The notes beneath the pieces were generated by a model. That model searched no databases, was not told the DNA's origin, and saw only the letters and a list, made by a program, of their open reading frames with translations. A stretch of 64,000 nucleotides of DNA. Source: Flavobacterium taihuense (lineage in GTDB: Bacteria > Bacteroidota > Bacteroidia > Flavobacteriales > Flavobacteriaceae). The first letter of the stretch is position 1; every line of letters begins with the position of its first letter. Of this stretch, positions 40,321 to 49,232 are shown one piece after another. Where the stretch lies: positions 124,001-188,000 of the forward strand of contig NZ_JAHWYN010000005.1 of assembly GCF_019351435.1 (NCBI RefSeq), read 5' to 3'. Made by a program: the position numbers and the translations under genes.

Positions 40321-40377
40321 ATTGAATATTTAACAAATTCAATGTTCAATTAGTTTTTAAATTAATGTGGAATTCCT

Positions 40378-40385
40378 TAGATTTG
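40378..40385 (+). promoter_or_regulatory. Probable -7 box of gltA
   Basis: TAGATTTG matches TAnnTTTG exactly. A T-rich -33 region (TTTTT at 40354-40358) lies 19 bases upstream but lacks the G, so the promoter is incomplete by consensus. Confidence 0.55.
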
Positions 40386-40421
40386 GTAAATTATAAATTA
40401 AATTTTATTTCATAAAAAAAT

Positions 40422-41696
40422 ATGTCAAAAATAGCAATATTAGAAATAGATGGTAATAAATTTGAGCTTCCCGTTATTGTTGGAAGTGAAAATGAAGCTG
40501 CCGTAGATATTAGTAAATTACGTGATATATCTGGTGTGATTACTCTTGATCCAGGTTATAAAAATTCAGGTTCTTGTAAAAGTGAAATTACCTTTTTGGA
40601 TGGTGAACTTGGAATTTTACGTTACAGAGGGTATTCAATTGAAGAATTGGCTGAGAAGTCTCACTTTTTAGAAGTTTCGTATTTAATAATTTTTGGAGAA
40701 TTACCTTCTGTAGAAAGATTAGAGCAATTTGAAAATGATATTAGAAAATTCACTTTGGTGAGTGAAGAAATGAAGATTATTTTAGATGGTTTTCCTAGAA
40801 CTGCACACCCAATGGGAGTATTGTCTGCTTTGACAAGTGCTTTGACAGCTTTTAATCCTAAGTCAGTAGATGCCGATAATGAAAAAGATATGTATGACGC
40901 AGTTTGTAAAACTATTGCTAAATTTTTAGTTATTGCTACTTGGACTTATAGAAAAAGTATGGGATATCCTTTAAATTATTATGATAATACAATAGGGTAT
41001 GTTGAGAATTTTATGAATTTGATGTTTAAGTTGCCTACAGGGCCTTACACAGCAAATCCTATCATTATAGATGCATTGGATAAATTGTTTATTCTTCATG
41101 CTGATCATGAACAAAATTGTTCAACTTCAACAGTGAGAATGGTAGGTTCATCACATGCTGGTCTTTTTGCATCAATATCTGCTGGAGTTTCTGCTTTGTG
41201 GGGGCCATTACACGGTGGTGCAAATCAGGCTGTTTTAGAAATGTTAGAAGAAATTCATGCTACTGGTGGAGATGCCGATAAGTATTTAGCGAAAGCGAAA
41301 GATAAAAATGATCCTTTCAGGTTAATGGGATTTGGTCATAGAGTTTATAAAAACTTTGATCCAAGAGCCAAAATAATAAAAAAGGCTGCTGATGAAGTAC
41401 TTGCGACTTTGGGAGTAAATGATCCGATTCTTGAAATTGCTAAAAAACTGGAAGTTTCGGCATTGGAAGATGAATATTTTAAGTCAAGAAATTTATATCC
41501 TAATGTTGATTTTTATTCTGGTATTATTTACAGAGCTTTAGGAATTCCTACTGATATGTTTACAGTATTATTTGCAATTGGTCGATTGCCTGGTTGGATA
41601 GCCCAGTGGAAAGAAATGAGAGAAAATAAAGAGCCAATTGGTAGGCCAAGACAGATATACACTGGTTATCCTTTGAGAGAATATGTTAAATCATAA
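40422..41696 (+). CDS. gltA: Citrate synthase
   Basis: A 424-residue type I citrate synthase that condenses oxaloacetate and acetyl-CoA. LDPGYKNSGSCKSEITFLDG and ILRYRGYSIEELAEKSHFLE mark the N-terminus. The catalytic histidines lie in WGPLHGGANQ and GFGHRVYKNFDPR, and the Asp in VDFYSGI. Length is that of the hexameric, NADH-sensitive Gram-negative type. It is a monocistronic unit with its own promoter box and terminator. Confidence 0.96.
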   Translation: MSKIAILEIDGNKFELPVIVGSENEAAVDISKLRDISGVITLDPGYKNSGSCKSEITFLDGELGILRYRGYSIEELAEKSHFLEVSYLIIFGELPSVERLEQFENDIRKFTLVSEEMKIILDGFPRTAHPMGVLSALTSALTAFNPKSVDADNEKDMYDAVCKTIAKFLVIATWTYRKSMGYPLNYYDNTIGYVENFMNLMFKLPTGPYTANPIIIDALDKLFILHADHEQNCSTSTVRMVGSSHAGLFASISAGVSALWGPLHGGANQAVLEMLEEIHATGGDADKYLAKAKDKNDPFRLMGFGHRVYKNFDPRAKIIKKAADEVLATLGVNDPILEIAKKLEVSALEDEYFKSRNLYPNVDFYSGIIYRALGIPTDMFTVLFAIGRLPGWIAQWKEMRENKEPIGRPRQIYTGYPLREYVKS

Positions 41697-41714
41697 ATCA
41701 AGAAATAGTTTATT

Positions 41715-41747
41715 AAAGCTTCACTTTACGGTGGAGCTTTTTTTTTT
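41715..41747 (+). terminator. Terminator after gltA
   Basis: AAAGCTTCAC (41715-41724) pairs with GTGGAGCTTT (41731-41740), one G-U pair, followed by seven more Ts. A TATCTTTG box for the next gene overlaps its end (41747-41754). Confidence 0.8.
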
Positions 41748-41770
41748 ATCTTTGGCAAAAGTTTAAAAAA

Positions 41771-42685
41771 ATGCTAGAATTAAACATAAAAAATGAGACC
41801 TCAAAATTGAGGGTAGTGGTGCTAGGTTCTGCTGTTAATAATGGGCCGACGCCCATGGCTGAAGAAGCTTATGATCCTAAATCCTTAGAACATATTTTAG
41901 CCAATACTTATCCTATAGAGGCTGATATGGTTGTTGAAATGGAAGCCTTTAATTCAGTGTTTCAAAAATATGGTGTAACGGTTTTACGCCCAGAAATTAT
42001 AGAAAACTACAATCAGATATTTGCAAGAGATATTGGTTTTGTGATTGATGATATTTTTATTAAATCTAATATTTTACCGGATCGTGAACGAGAATTGGAT
42101 GCCATCCAATATGTAATTGATCAAATGAATCCTGCAAAAGTAGTTCGCCCTCCCGAAGAAGTTCATATAGAAGGAGGAGATGTAATGCTCTGGAATGATT
42201 ATGTTTTTGTGGGAACCTATAAAGGCAGTGATTATTCAAGTTATGTTACAGCCAGAACCAATTGGCAAGGTGTTAAATTTATAAAAGAGCTGTTTCCTAA
42301 TAAAATTGTGAAAGAATTTGATTTGGTAAAATCAAGAATTGAAGCTCGTGATAATGCTTTGCATTTGGATTGTTGTTTTCAACCTGTAGGTAAAGATAAA
42401 GGGATTATATATAAAAGAGGTTTTAGAGAAGAAGCGGATTATATGTTTTTGGTTGATCTTTTTGGGAAAGAAAACCTGTTCCATATTACTCGGAACGAAA
42501 TGTATAATATGAACTCCAATGTGTTTTCTATAGATACAAATGTTGTTGTTTCTGAAAAGAATTTCACAAGGCTAAATAATTGGCTACGATCGAATGGGTT
42601 TGTAGTGGAAGAAATTCCGTATGCCGAAATTGCGAAGCAAGAAGGATTATTACGCTGTTCCACTTTGCCATTAATAAGAGATTAA
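41771..42685 (+). CDS. Dimethylarginine dimethylaminohydrolase-like amidinotransferase-superfamily protein
   Basis: A 304-residue pentein-fold protein. The superfamily catalytic set is visible: the acidic pair in EGGD (EEVHIEGGDVMLW), His in ALHLDCCFQP, and nucleophile Cys296 in LLRCSTLPL near the C-terminus. These enzymes hydrolyse the guanidine group of arginine or methylated arginines, releasing citrulline. The FARDIG segment is also typical. It lies 68 bp upstream of ctlX, another member of the superfamily, suggesting a joint arginine/citrulline role. Annotators often name it arginine deiminase-related; the substrate is not proven. Confidence 0.82.
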   Translation: MLELNIKNETSKLRVVVLGSAVNNGPTPMAEEAYDPKSLEHILANTYPIEADMVVEMEAFNSVFQKYGVTVLRPEIIENYNQIFARDIGFVIDDIFIKSNILPDRERELDAIQYVIDQMNPAKVVRPPEEVHIEGGDVMLWNDYVFVGTYKGSDYSSYVTARTNWQGVKFIKELFPNKIVKEFDLVKSRIEARDNALHLDCCFQPVGKDKGIIYKRGFREEADYMFLVDLFGKENLFHITRNEMYNMNSNVFSIDTNVVVSEKNFTRLNNWLRSNGFVVEEIPYAEIAKQEGLLRCSTLPLIRD

Positions 42686-42753
42686 TAATTCGTTTAAGGT
42701 TTTATTGTGTAACTTTAAGCAATAGATTCTTTTAATGATAATACAATAGAAAT

Positions 42754-43689
42754 ATGAAACAAACAACAAACTCCATTTTGATGATTCGGCCAGTTGCATT
42801 CCGTATGAATGAACAAACAGCAGTGAATAATTACTATCAAAAAGTATTAGACGGTCTTTTGCCAGCAACAGTAAACGCAAAAGCACAACAGGAATTTGAT
42901 GTTTTTGTTGAAAAGCTTCGTGCCGTTGGGGTTGATGTAACTGTAGTGGACGATCTAGAAAATGCTGATACGCCAGACAGTATATTTCCTAATAATTGGA
43001 TTTCTTTTCATGAAAACGGAGATGTAGCATTATATCCTATGTTTGCTGAGAATCGTAGGTTAGAACGTCGAGAAGATATTTTGGATACTTTGGAAGAAAA
43101 AGGATTTGTAATAGAGAATATTATGGATTATACTTCAGCCGAAGAAGATGGCTTTTTCTTGGAAGGAACAGGAAGTTTAGTGTTGGACAGGGAAAATGGA
43201 AAAGCATATTGTGCACTTTCTCCTAGGGCTGATGAAGAACTGTTTATTGAGTTTTGTGAAGATTTTGAATTTACACCAGTAATTTTTGAAGCCTTTCAAA
43301 CTGTCAATAAAGAACGAAAATTGATCTATCATACTAATGTAATGATGTGTATTGGTGATACTTTTGCAGTTATTTGTGCTGATTGTATCGATGACAAAAA
43401 AGAACGTAAAATGGTTCTTGATAGTCTTAAAGGTGATGAAAAAGAAGTGATTCTAATTACCGAAGAGCAAGTGAATAACTTTGCTGGAAATATGCTTGAA
43501 GTTAGAGGTACTGATGATAGGCGATATTTGGTAATGAGTGCTTCAGCTCATCAATGTTTGACCAAAAAGCAAATTTCCCAGTTGGAAGAACATGTGACAA
43601 TTTTGAGTTCAAGTCTAGATACTATTGAGGCTTGTGGTGGTGGAAGTGCTCGTTGTATGATGGCCGAGATTTTTTTGCCCAGAGAATAA
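42754..43689 (+). CDS. ctlX: CtlX-type citrulline utilization hydrolase
   Basis: A 311-residue pentein-fold amidinotransferase-related protein. Signature pieces are ILMIRPVAFRMNEQTAVNNY at the start, DSIFPNNWISFHENG, EGTGSLVLDRENG, the His in YHTNVMMCIG and the nucleophile Cys301 in GGGSARCMMAEIF. CtlX proteins have been linked to citrulline use in Bacteroidota (Francisella has a homologue). It follows a second guanidine-hydrolase-like gene and ends in a very strong bidirectional terminator. Confidence 0.85.
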   Translation: MKQTTNSILMIRPVAFRMNEQTAVNNYYQKVLDGLLPATVNAKAQQEFDVFVEKLRAVGVDVTVVDDLENADTPDSIFPNNWISFHENGDVALYPMFAENRRLERREDILDTLEEKGFVIENIMDYTSAEEDGFFLEGTGSLVLDRENGKAYCALSPRADEELFIEFCEDFEFTPVIFEAFQTVNKERKLIYHTNVMMCIGDTFAVICADCIDDKKERKMVLDSLKGDEKEVILITEEQVNNFAGNMLEVRGTDDRRYLVMSASAHQCLTKKQISQLEEHVTILSSSLDTIEACGGGSARCMMAEIFLPRE

Positions 43690-43707
43690 AAAAAATTAAA
43701 TTCCAAT

Positions 43708-43758
43708 AAAAAAGTCCAATTTTCAAATGCTGTAAATTTTTGAAAATTGGACTTTTTT
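43708..43758. terminator. Strong bidirectional terminator
   Basis: A perfect 18-bp stem (43708-43725 with 43741-43758) with A- and T-runs in its outer arms, placed between the convergent genes ctlX and the MarC gene. Confidence 0.9.
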
Positions 43759-43776
43759 AATGATTGTATTTTAGAA

Positions 43777-44406
43777 TTACATCAAATTTCCTTTGATGAT
43801 ATTGATTAGTGCACTTACAATATATTGAATGCCAATTGCAATTACAATGAATCCAACAATTCTGGAAATCGCAACAATACCTGATGCTCCAAGTAATTGC
43901 GCTAAAAAGTGTGCACTTCGCAGAATTATAAAAATAGCAATAGCGATCGCGAAAATTGCTAACGAGGCGATTATGAGTTCGTTAGTAGAATTGTGTTCTT
44001 GGTAAAAAGCAATTAAAAGAGAGATGGAGCCAGGGCCAGCAAGCATTGGTATGGCCAATGGAGTTAAGGCAATATCATTTCGTTTTTGAGCATCGGTTTC
44101 TATCTTTTTATTTATTCCTCGCTTTTTATTGAATTTCCCAGAAAGTAAAGAAAAACCTGAACTTACAATTATTAATCCACCTGCAATCCTAAGGGAATCT
44201 ATACTAATGCCAAAAAAACTTAAAACATATTTCCCTATAAAAAATGATATTATTAGGATTAGAAAAACATTTATGGAAGTCCATAATGAGATTCTAGAAC
44301 ACTCTTGTTTAGAATCACCTTGTGTAAGACCAACAAATATTGGAACGGTTCCAATGGGATTTAAAACAGAAAATAAAGCAACAAATAAGTAAATAAATAA
44401 ATCCAT
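43777..44406 (-). CDS. MarC-family integral membrane protein
   Basis: 209 residues with six hydrophobic segments. The start FIYLFVALFSVLNPIGTVPIF, the central TPLAIPMLAGPGSISLLIAF and the end VIAIGIQYIVSALI are typical of the MarC/UPF0056 family. The family was once tied to multiple antibiotic resistance, but that link was not confirmed; its function is unknown. Single gene on the minus strand. Confidence 0.88.
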   Translation of the reverse strand: MDLFIYLFVALFSVLNPIGTVPIFVGLTQGDSKQECSRISLWTSINVFLILIISFFIGKYVLSFFGISIDSLRIAGGLIIVSSGFSLLSGKFNKKRGINKKIETDAQKRNDIALTPLAIPMLAGPGSISLLIAFYQEHNSTNELIIASLAIFAIAIAIFIILRSAHFLAQLLGASGIVAISRIVGFIVIAIGIQYIVSALINIIKGNLM

Positions 44407-44584
44407 TCAGTTTTGATTTTTGATTGTAAAAATACGATTTTTTGTATAACTAAGTTTAAACGAGCGTTAGGTTATTGTTTATTCCAATGAATGAAGAAGT
44501 AAATTCGGAACAATTAGCTGTAATCTTTAATGGCAATTTCTGGGTTTAGGATAAGTATTTAGTTAGTGCTTAATCCTTTTTGAT

Positions 44585-44592
44585 TACTTTTG
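44585..44592 (+). promoter_or_regulatory. -7 box of the CoA-binding protein gene
   Basis: TACTTTTG matches TAnnTTTG. An imperfect TTAG lies about 19 bases upstream. It ends 19 bases before the ATG at 44612, so the mRNA leader is short. Confidence 0.55.
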
Positions 44593-44611
44593 TAGCTTAT
44601 ATAGATTTAAA

Positions 44612-44980
44612 ATGACAAAAAACAAAAAAACATTAGTCCTTGGAGCTACTCTAAAGTCTGAAAAAGCAGCTTTTAAAGCGATTGAAATGCTAGTTGCAAG
44701 AGGACATTCCGTTCTTGCTTTGGGACAAAATACAGGTGAAGTATCGGGAATTAAAATAAATACCAAAGCGATTCCGCTTAAAAATATTGATACCGTTTCA
44801 TTGTACATTAACCCAGCACGCCAAAGGGATTATTACAATTATGTCATTGAAGCTAAACCGAAACGAGTGCTTTTTAATCCCGGAACCGAAAACCCGGAAT
44901 TTTATCAATTGTTGGAATTGAATAATATAAAGTATGAAGTGGCTTGTACATTGGTTCTTCTAACATTAAATAAGTATTAA
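44612..44980 (+). CDS. CoA-binding domain protein
   Basis: A 122-residue single Rossmann-like domain of the CoA_binding_2 type. KTLVLGATLKSEKAAFKAIE is the nucleotide-binding start, with HSVLALGQNTGEVSGIKI and KRVLFNPGTENPEFYQLL later. Such small proteins bind CoA; no enzymatic partner is encoded beside it, and the role is unknown. Confidence 0.78.
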   Translation: MTKNKKTLVLGATLKSEKAAFKAIEMLVARGHSVLALGQNTGEVSGIKINTKAIPLKNIDTVSLYINPARQRDYYNYVIEAKPKRVLFNPGTENPEFYQLLELNNIKYEVACTLVLLTLNKY

Positions 44981-44999
44981 TTTTTTTAGAACCTGTTCT

Positions 45000-45095
45000 G
45001 GCTGTCTGCCGTACCTTTTTTGTTACGTCTTTAGTGATGAGACAAAAAAGGTAATTGCGAGAGCAATTTGATCAGCTGGGGTTAAGTCATAACAA
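45000..45095. repeat. Inverted-repeat element before recR
   Basis: TACCTTTTTTG (45012-45022) is exactly complementary to CAAAAAAGGTA (45043-45053), with a 20-base loop. The left flank GGCTGTCTGCCGTA and right flank ending GATCAGCTGGGG loosely resemble the flanks of the element at 11559-11640. It may be a diverged copy with a different stem; this is a guess from the flanks. The stem alone could also act as a terminator. Confidence 0.4.
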
Positions 45096-45244
45096 TCAAC
45101 AGTTTTAATAGAAACAATTTGGTTTTTTTGTAATATTTGGTATTTGCTTGTAGTAAAAAAGTAATGGCAATGTTTGTTTCAAAGCGCGTAAATTGTCTTT
45201 ATAAAATAGATTCAATTTTCTAAATGGCAGTTTGTCAAATTGCT

Positions 45245-45252
45245 TACTTTTG
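45245..45252 (+). promoter_or_regulatory. -7 box of recR, next to the start codon
   Basis: TACTTTTG lies 5 bases before ATG 45258. Transcription would begin at or within a base or two of the ATG, predicting a leaderless recR mRNA. No good TTG is found at -33. Confidence 0.5.
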
Positions 45253-45257
45253 TACCC

Positions 45258-45878
45258 ATGGAATTTTCTTCGAAACTAATAGAAAAAGCAGTTAATGAAA
45301 TGTCTCAATTGCCAGGAATTGGCAAAAGAACCGCTTTGAGATTGGTGCTTCATATTTTAAAACAGCCCAAAGAACAGGCCTCTTTTTTGGCTCAAGCATT
45401 GGTAACAATGCGTGAGGAAATCAAATATTGCAATAGCTGTCATAACATATCGGATAGCGCTGTTTGCGAGATTTGTGCCAATACCAGCCGAAACCATCAA
45501 ATTATTTGTGTTGTTGAGGATATTCGGGATGTAATGGCAATTGAAAATACAGGACAATTTAGAGGGATTTATCATGTTTTGGGAGGTAAAATTTCACCCA
45601 TTGATGGAGTAGGGCCTAGCCAACTTACTATTAATAAATTGGTAGAGAAAGTCAAGTTGGGCCAAGTAAAAGAAATTATATTCGCATTAAGTTCTACTAT
45701 GGAGGGTGATACGACCAATTTTTATATCTATAAACAAATTGCAGATTTGCCGATAGTGGTTTCAACAATTGCTAGGGGAATTGCAGTCGGAGACGAATTA
45801 GAATACGCTGATGAAGTTACCCTTGGTAGAAGTATTTTGCAAAGAGTGCCTTTTGAAAAATCATTAAAAACCAATTGA
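45258..45878 (+). CDS. recR: Recombination protein RecR
   Basis: 206 residues from ATG 45258 ([20 protein letters not shown]); a start at 45240 is rejected because it precedes the promoter -7 box. A helix-hairpin-helix ([16 protein letters not shown]) is followed by the zinc finger with four cysteines ([19 protein letters not shown]), and a Toprim domain with [12 protein letters not shown]. The end [19 protein letters not shown] is typical. It acts with RecO and RecF to load RecA at gaps. Confidence 0.95.
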   Translation: MEFSSKLIEKAVNEMSQLPGIGKRTALRLVLHILKQPKEQASFLAQALVTMREEIKYCNSCHNISDSAVCEICANTSRNHQIICVVEDIRDVMAIENTGQFRGIYHVLGGKISPIDGVGPSQLTINKLVEKVKLGQVKEIIFALSSTMEGDTTNFYIYKQIADLPIVVSTIARGIAVGDELEYADEVTLGRSILQRVPFEKSLKTN

Positions 45879-45922
45879 GCAGTTTATTAAGCGCAATGCT
45901 TTTTAAATACTAATTGAAAAAC

Positions 45923-45930
45923 TATATTTG
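45923..45930 (+). promoter_or_regulatory. -7 box of the polysaccharide export operon
   Basis: TATATTTG matches the consensus; the -33 region is a T-run without G. It lies 17 bases before ATG 45948, giving a very short leader. Confidence 0.55.
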
Positions 45931-45947
45931 TTACTAAATTAACACGA

Positions 45948-46739
45948 ATGAATAAACGTTTAGTCTTTATTTTTTTATTTATCAGTATGTTATTTACATC
46001 CTGTATTCCAGTAAAGGATTTGGTTTACCTTCAAAAAAAAGATAACTCATCCAATGAAGGACCAGTTGTAATGGTGGAATCAAAACCCTATCGTTTGCAA
46101 ACGCATGATGTATTGAGTATTACAATCAAAGCCTCAGATCCCAAACTGGTAACTATTTTTAATCCAACAGCATCTGGTTCTGAAACAGATCAATCCGAAT
46201 CTGGTTTGTATTTTGATGGTTTTACAGTTGATGACCATGGAAATATTCGAATTCCTGTTTTGGGAGAGATGAATGTCATGGGGTTTACCTTGGAAGAAGT
46301 GCGTGTTAGTATTGAAAAGCAATTGTTAGCTGACTATTTTAAAGATAATGCCAGTATTTTTGTAGTGGTTAAATTAGCTGGTTTTCGATATACCATTAAT
46401 GGCGAGGTAGGAAGCACAGGAACTAAAACTTTGTTCCAAGAAAAAGTAAATATAATGGAAGCTATTGCCAATGCTGGAGATATAACCACGACCGGGGATA
46501 GGAAAGCAGTAACTATCATTAGGCAAACACCAAATGGAACAGAGATGAAGGATTTGGATTTAACCAATATCAATGTGATGAATTCTCCTTATTATTTTTT
46601 GCAACCCAATGATTATATTTATGTAAAACCACTAAAGCAAAAAACTTGGGGGACAGGGAGTACTGGAATTCAATCTTTGACTACTATTATTACATTATTG
46701 TCTTTAGTCTCGACTACTTATTTGTTGCTTAAAAAATAA
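45948..46739 (+). CDS. Wza-like polysaccharide export lipoprotein
   Basis: 263 residues. The signal peptide ends in the lipobox MLFTSC (lipidated Cys19). A Poly_export domain follows (YRLQTHDVLSITIKASDPKL; GNIRIPVLGEMNVMGFTLEE), then one SLBB domain (FRYTINGEVGSTGTKTLFQE; IMEAIANAGDITTTGDRKAV), and a C-terminal hydrophobic helix (SLTTIITLLSLVSTTYLLL). It should form the outer-membrane exit channel together with the Wzc-like kinase encoded 15 bp downstream. This is the short, classical form; a much larger export protein is encoded at 61405. Confidence 0.9.
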   Translation: MNKRLVFIFLFISMLFTSCIPVKDLVYLQKKDNSSNEGPVVMVESKPYRLQTHDVLSITIKASDPKLVTIFNPTASGSETDQSESGLYFDGFTVDDHGNIRIPVLGEMNVMGFTLEEVRVSIEKQLLADYFKDNASIFVVVKLAGFRYTINGEVGSTGTKTLFQEKVNIMEAIANAGDITTTGDRKAVTIIRQTPNGTEMKDLDLTNINVMNSPYYFLQPNDYIYVKPLKQKTWGTGSTGIQSLTTIITLLSLVSTTYLLLKK

Positions 46740-46754
46740 AACCAGTTACCCTAT

Positions 46755-49202
46755 ATGTTAGATATTAAAGATTTTACGGTTTTTGAAAATCATTCCAGTT
46801 TTGATTTTAAGGGTTTTTTGATAAAGATAGTAAGTTATTGGAAATGGTTTTTAATATCCTTAGTTGTAGCATTAATGATTGCCTATCAAGTTAATGTGCG
46901 CAAAGAGAAAATTTATGAAATTGAGACTTTGATTTCTGTAAAAGAAGAAACAAACCCGCTTTTTACTTCAAATACGAGCTTGGTATTTAATTGGGGTGGA
47001 GCTTCAGATCAAATTCAAACTATTTCGACCACCTTGCAATCTCGATCTCATAATGAATTGGTAGTAGATAAGTTGCAATTTTATATTGATTATTTGAAAC
47101 AAGGCGAATACAATCTTGTAGATGCTTATGGAGCAGTACCCTTTTATGTAGATATTGATAAAAAGCAAGGGCAAATAGCAGGGAATCTTATTGCAATTAA
47201 ATTTATAAGTGAAAATGAGTACGAAATAAGGATTCCTTTTGAAGGAACTTCTGTTTCATTAATTCATTATTGGGATAATAGTCGAAGCAATACTTCAGTT
47301 GTTGAGGGCGAGTTTGTAAAGAAATACAAAGTGGGTGAGCAGGTTTCTTTGCCGTTTTTGAATTGGAAATTGCAAATTAAAGATAATCCTGGTTTGTACA
47401 AAGGGAATGAATATTTTGTTAGGTTCAATAATTTTGACGGTACTGTATCTAGCTATCGAAATTTAAATGTTAAATCGGATGACAAAGGAAGTTCTATAAT
47501 CACTTTGGGCATGCAAGGCACCAATAAAGCCCGAATGGTCGAATATCTTAATTCTACTGTTAAGATGTTAATGAAGAGGCAATTGGAGAGTAAAAACCTG
47601 TTTGCCATAAATACGATTAGTTTTATTGATAGTACGCTTGTTGCTATGGAATCTAATCTGAAACAGACTGGAGATGAACTAAAATCTTTTCGAAAAGGGA
47701 AAAATATTTATGAAGTTGAAGATGGAGGTGGAGCTAAGTTTTCGGATAAGATACTTGGTTTTGATCTAGAGAGAGATGCAGTTAATAGAAAAATAACGTA
47801 TTATAATTCATTAAAAGCTTATTTAAAAAACAGTGTAGATTATTCAAAATTGCCAGCACCATCTGTCGCTGGAATCGAGGATCCTAATATTGTTGTCAAT
47901 GTGTCCAAATTAATAGCGCTGTCTACCCAAAGATCTGAAATGGCATATGCTGTCAAAAGCGAGAAAATATTTAGAGATTTTGATAATCAAATGGAAGCAA
48001 TTAAGAATGTTTTGTTAGAAAATATAGTTTCGGTAAAAGCTTCATTGCAATATGATTTGGCAATTGTCGAAAGCAAAATTAATCAAGCGGAAAGTAAGAT
48101 CAAGAGCCTCCCGGATGATCAGCAAGAATTAATAAAAATAAAAAGGAAATACGATTTAAATGATAATATTTATAATACGTTTCTTCAAAAAAGAAGTGAA
48201 GCTGATATTGTAAAAGCAGCCAATTTATCGGACATTCATTTTATAGATCCAGCAAAAGATATTGGCGGAGGACTTGTTGGACCTAAGACAGGAGTGAATT
48301 ATGTGTTGGCTTTGTTTCTTGGATTACTGCTTCCTTTGTTGTTTATTGTTGTTCTTTTCTTTATTAATAATTCTATTCAGAATCCAGAAGATGTTAGTAG
48401 TCATAGTAGTATACCTTTGATTGGAGTTGTTGGGATCAATACAGACCATAATAATTTGGCTGTTTTTGAAAAACCTAAATCTGCATTGTCAGAATCCTTT
48501 AGATCGATTCGTTCTTCCCTTCAGTTTTTGTATAAAAAGAATAATGTTGCTGGAGCAAAGACACTAATGATTACCTCTTCAGTAAGTGGTGAGGGAAAAA
48601 CATTTTGTTCTATTAATATTGCTACCGTTTTTGCTTTGAGCGAGAAAAAGACAGTGATTGTTGGATTGGATTTAAGAAAGCCTAAGCTGTTTACTGAGTT
48701 TAATTTATCTAATGATGTGGGAGTTGTGAATTATCTTATAAAGCAAAAAAGTTTGGATGAAATTGTAAACCATACCTCTGTTCCTTTTCTGGATGTCATC
48801 CTTTCTGGTCCAGTTCCGCCAAATCCTTCCGAGTTAATTTTGAGCGAGGGAATGAAAGAGTTGATGGACGAGTTGAAAGCAAATTACGATTATATTATTT
48901 TGGATACGCCTCCTGTTGGTTTGGTAGCAGATGCTCTTGAATTGGATCAATATTGTGATGTTACTTTGTATATTGTAAGACAAAATTTCACTAAAAAGGA
49001 AATGATAACTTTGCTTAATAATAGGGTTAACCGAGGAGAGCTTCATAATGCCAGTATTATTTTGAATGGCTTTGAGAACAAAGCAAAATATGGTGGAGGT
49101 TATGGATACGGCTATGGTTATGGAAATGGTAATTATTCAAATGGTTACCATGAAGAGGAAAATAAAAAAAGTATTTTTAAACGAATATTTAAAAAAAAAT
49201 AA
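46755..49202 (+). CDS. Wzc-like polysaccharide co-polymerase/tyrosine autokinase
   Basis: 815 residues. Wzz-type N-terminal part with TM1 (about 30-50) and a long coiled periplasmic region, including a GNVR-like stretch (QQELIKIKRKYDLNDNIYNT), then TM2 near residue 520. The cytoplasmic BY-kinase domain has Walker A at about 607-614 (SGEGKT), Walker A' (VIVGLDLRKPK) and Walker B (YIILDTPPVG). The C-terminal tail holds a cluster of seven tyrosines (YGGGYGYGYGYGNGNYSNGY), the autophosphorylation sites. It controls polymer length and export in capsule or EPS synthesis. Confidence 0.92.
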   Translation: MLDIKDFTVFENHSSFDFKGFLIKIVSYWKWFLISLVVALMIAYQVNVRKEKIYEIETLISVKEETNPLFTSNTSLVFNWGGASDQIQTISTTLQSRSHNELVVDKLQFYIDYLKQGEYNLVDAYGAVPFYVDIDKKQGQIAGNLIAIKFISENEYEIRIPFEGTSVSLIHYWDNSRSNTSVVEGEFVKKYKVGEQVSLPFLNWKLQIKDNPGLYKGNEYFVRFNNFDGTVSSYRNLNVKSDDKGSSIITLGMQGTNKARMVEYLNSTVKMLMKRQLESKNLFAINTISFIDSTLVAMESNLKQTGDELKSFRKGKNIYEVEDGGGAKFSDKILGFDLERDAVNRKITYYNSLKAYLKNSVDYSKLPAPSVAGIEDPNIVVNVSKLIALSTQRSEMAYAVKSEKIFRDFDNQMEAIKNVLLENIVSVKASLQYDLAIVESKINQAESKIKSLPDDQQELIKIKRKYDLNDNIYNTFLQKRSEADIVKAANLSDIHFIDPAKDIGGGLVGPKTGVNYVLALFLGLLLPLLFIVVLFFINNSIQNPEDVSSHSSIPLIGVVGINTDHNNLAVFEKPKSALSESFRSIRSSLQFLYKKNNVAGAKTLMITSSVSGEGKTFCSINIATVFALSEKKTVIVGLDLRKPKLFTEFNLSNDVGVVNYLIKQKSLDEIVNHTSVPFLDVILSGPVPPNPSELILSEGMKELMDELKANYDYIILDTPPVGLVADALELDQYCDVTLYIVRQNFTKKEMITLLNNRVNRGELHNASIILNGFENKAKYGGGYGYGYGYGNGNYSNGYHEEENKKSIFKRIFKKK

Positions 49203-49232
49203 CGGTATAGTTCATTTTAAACTGACTAAGGA

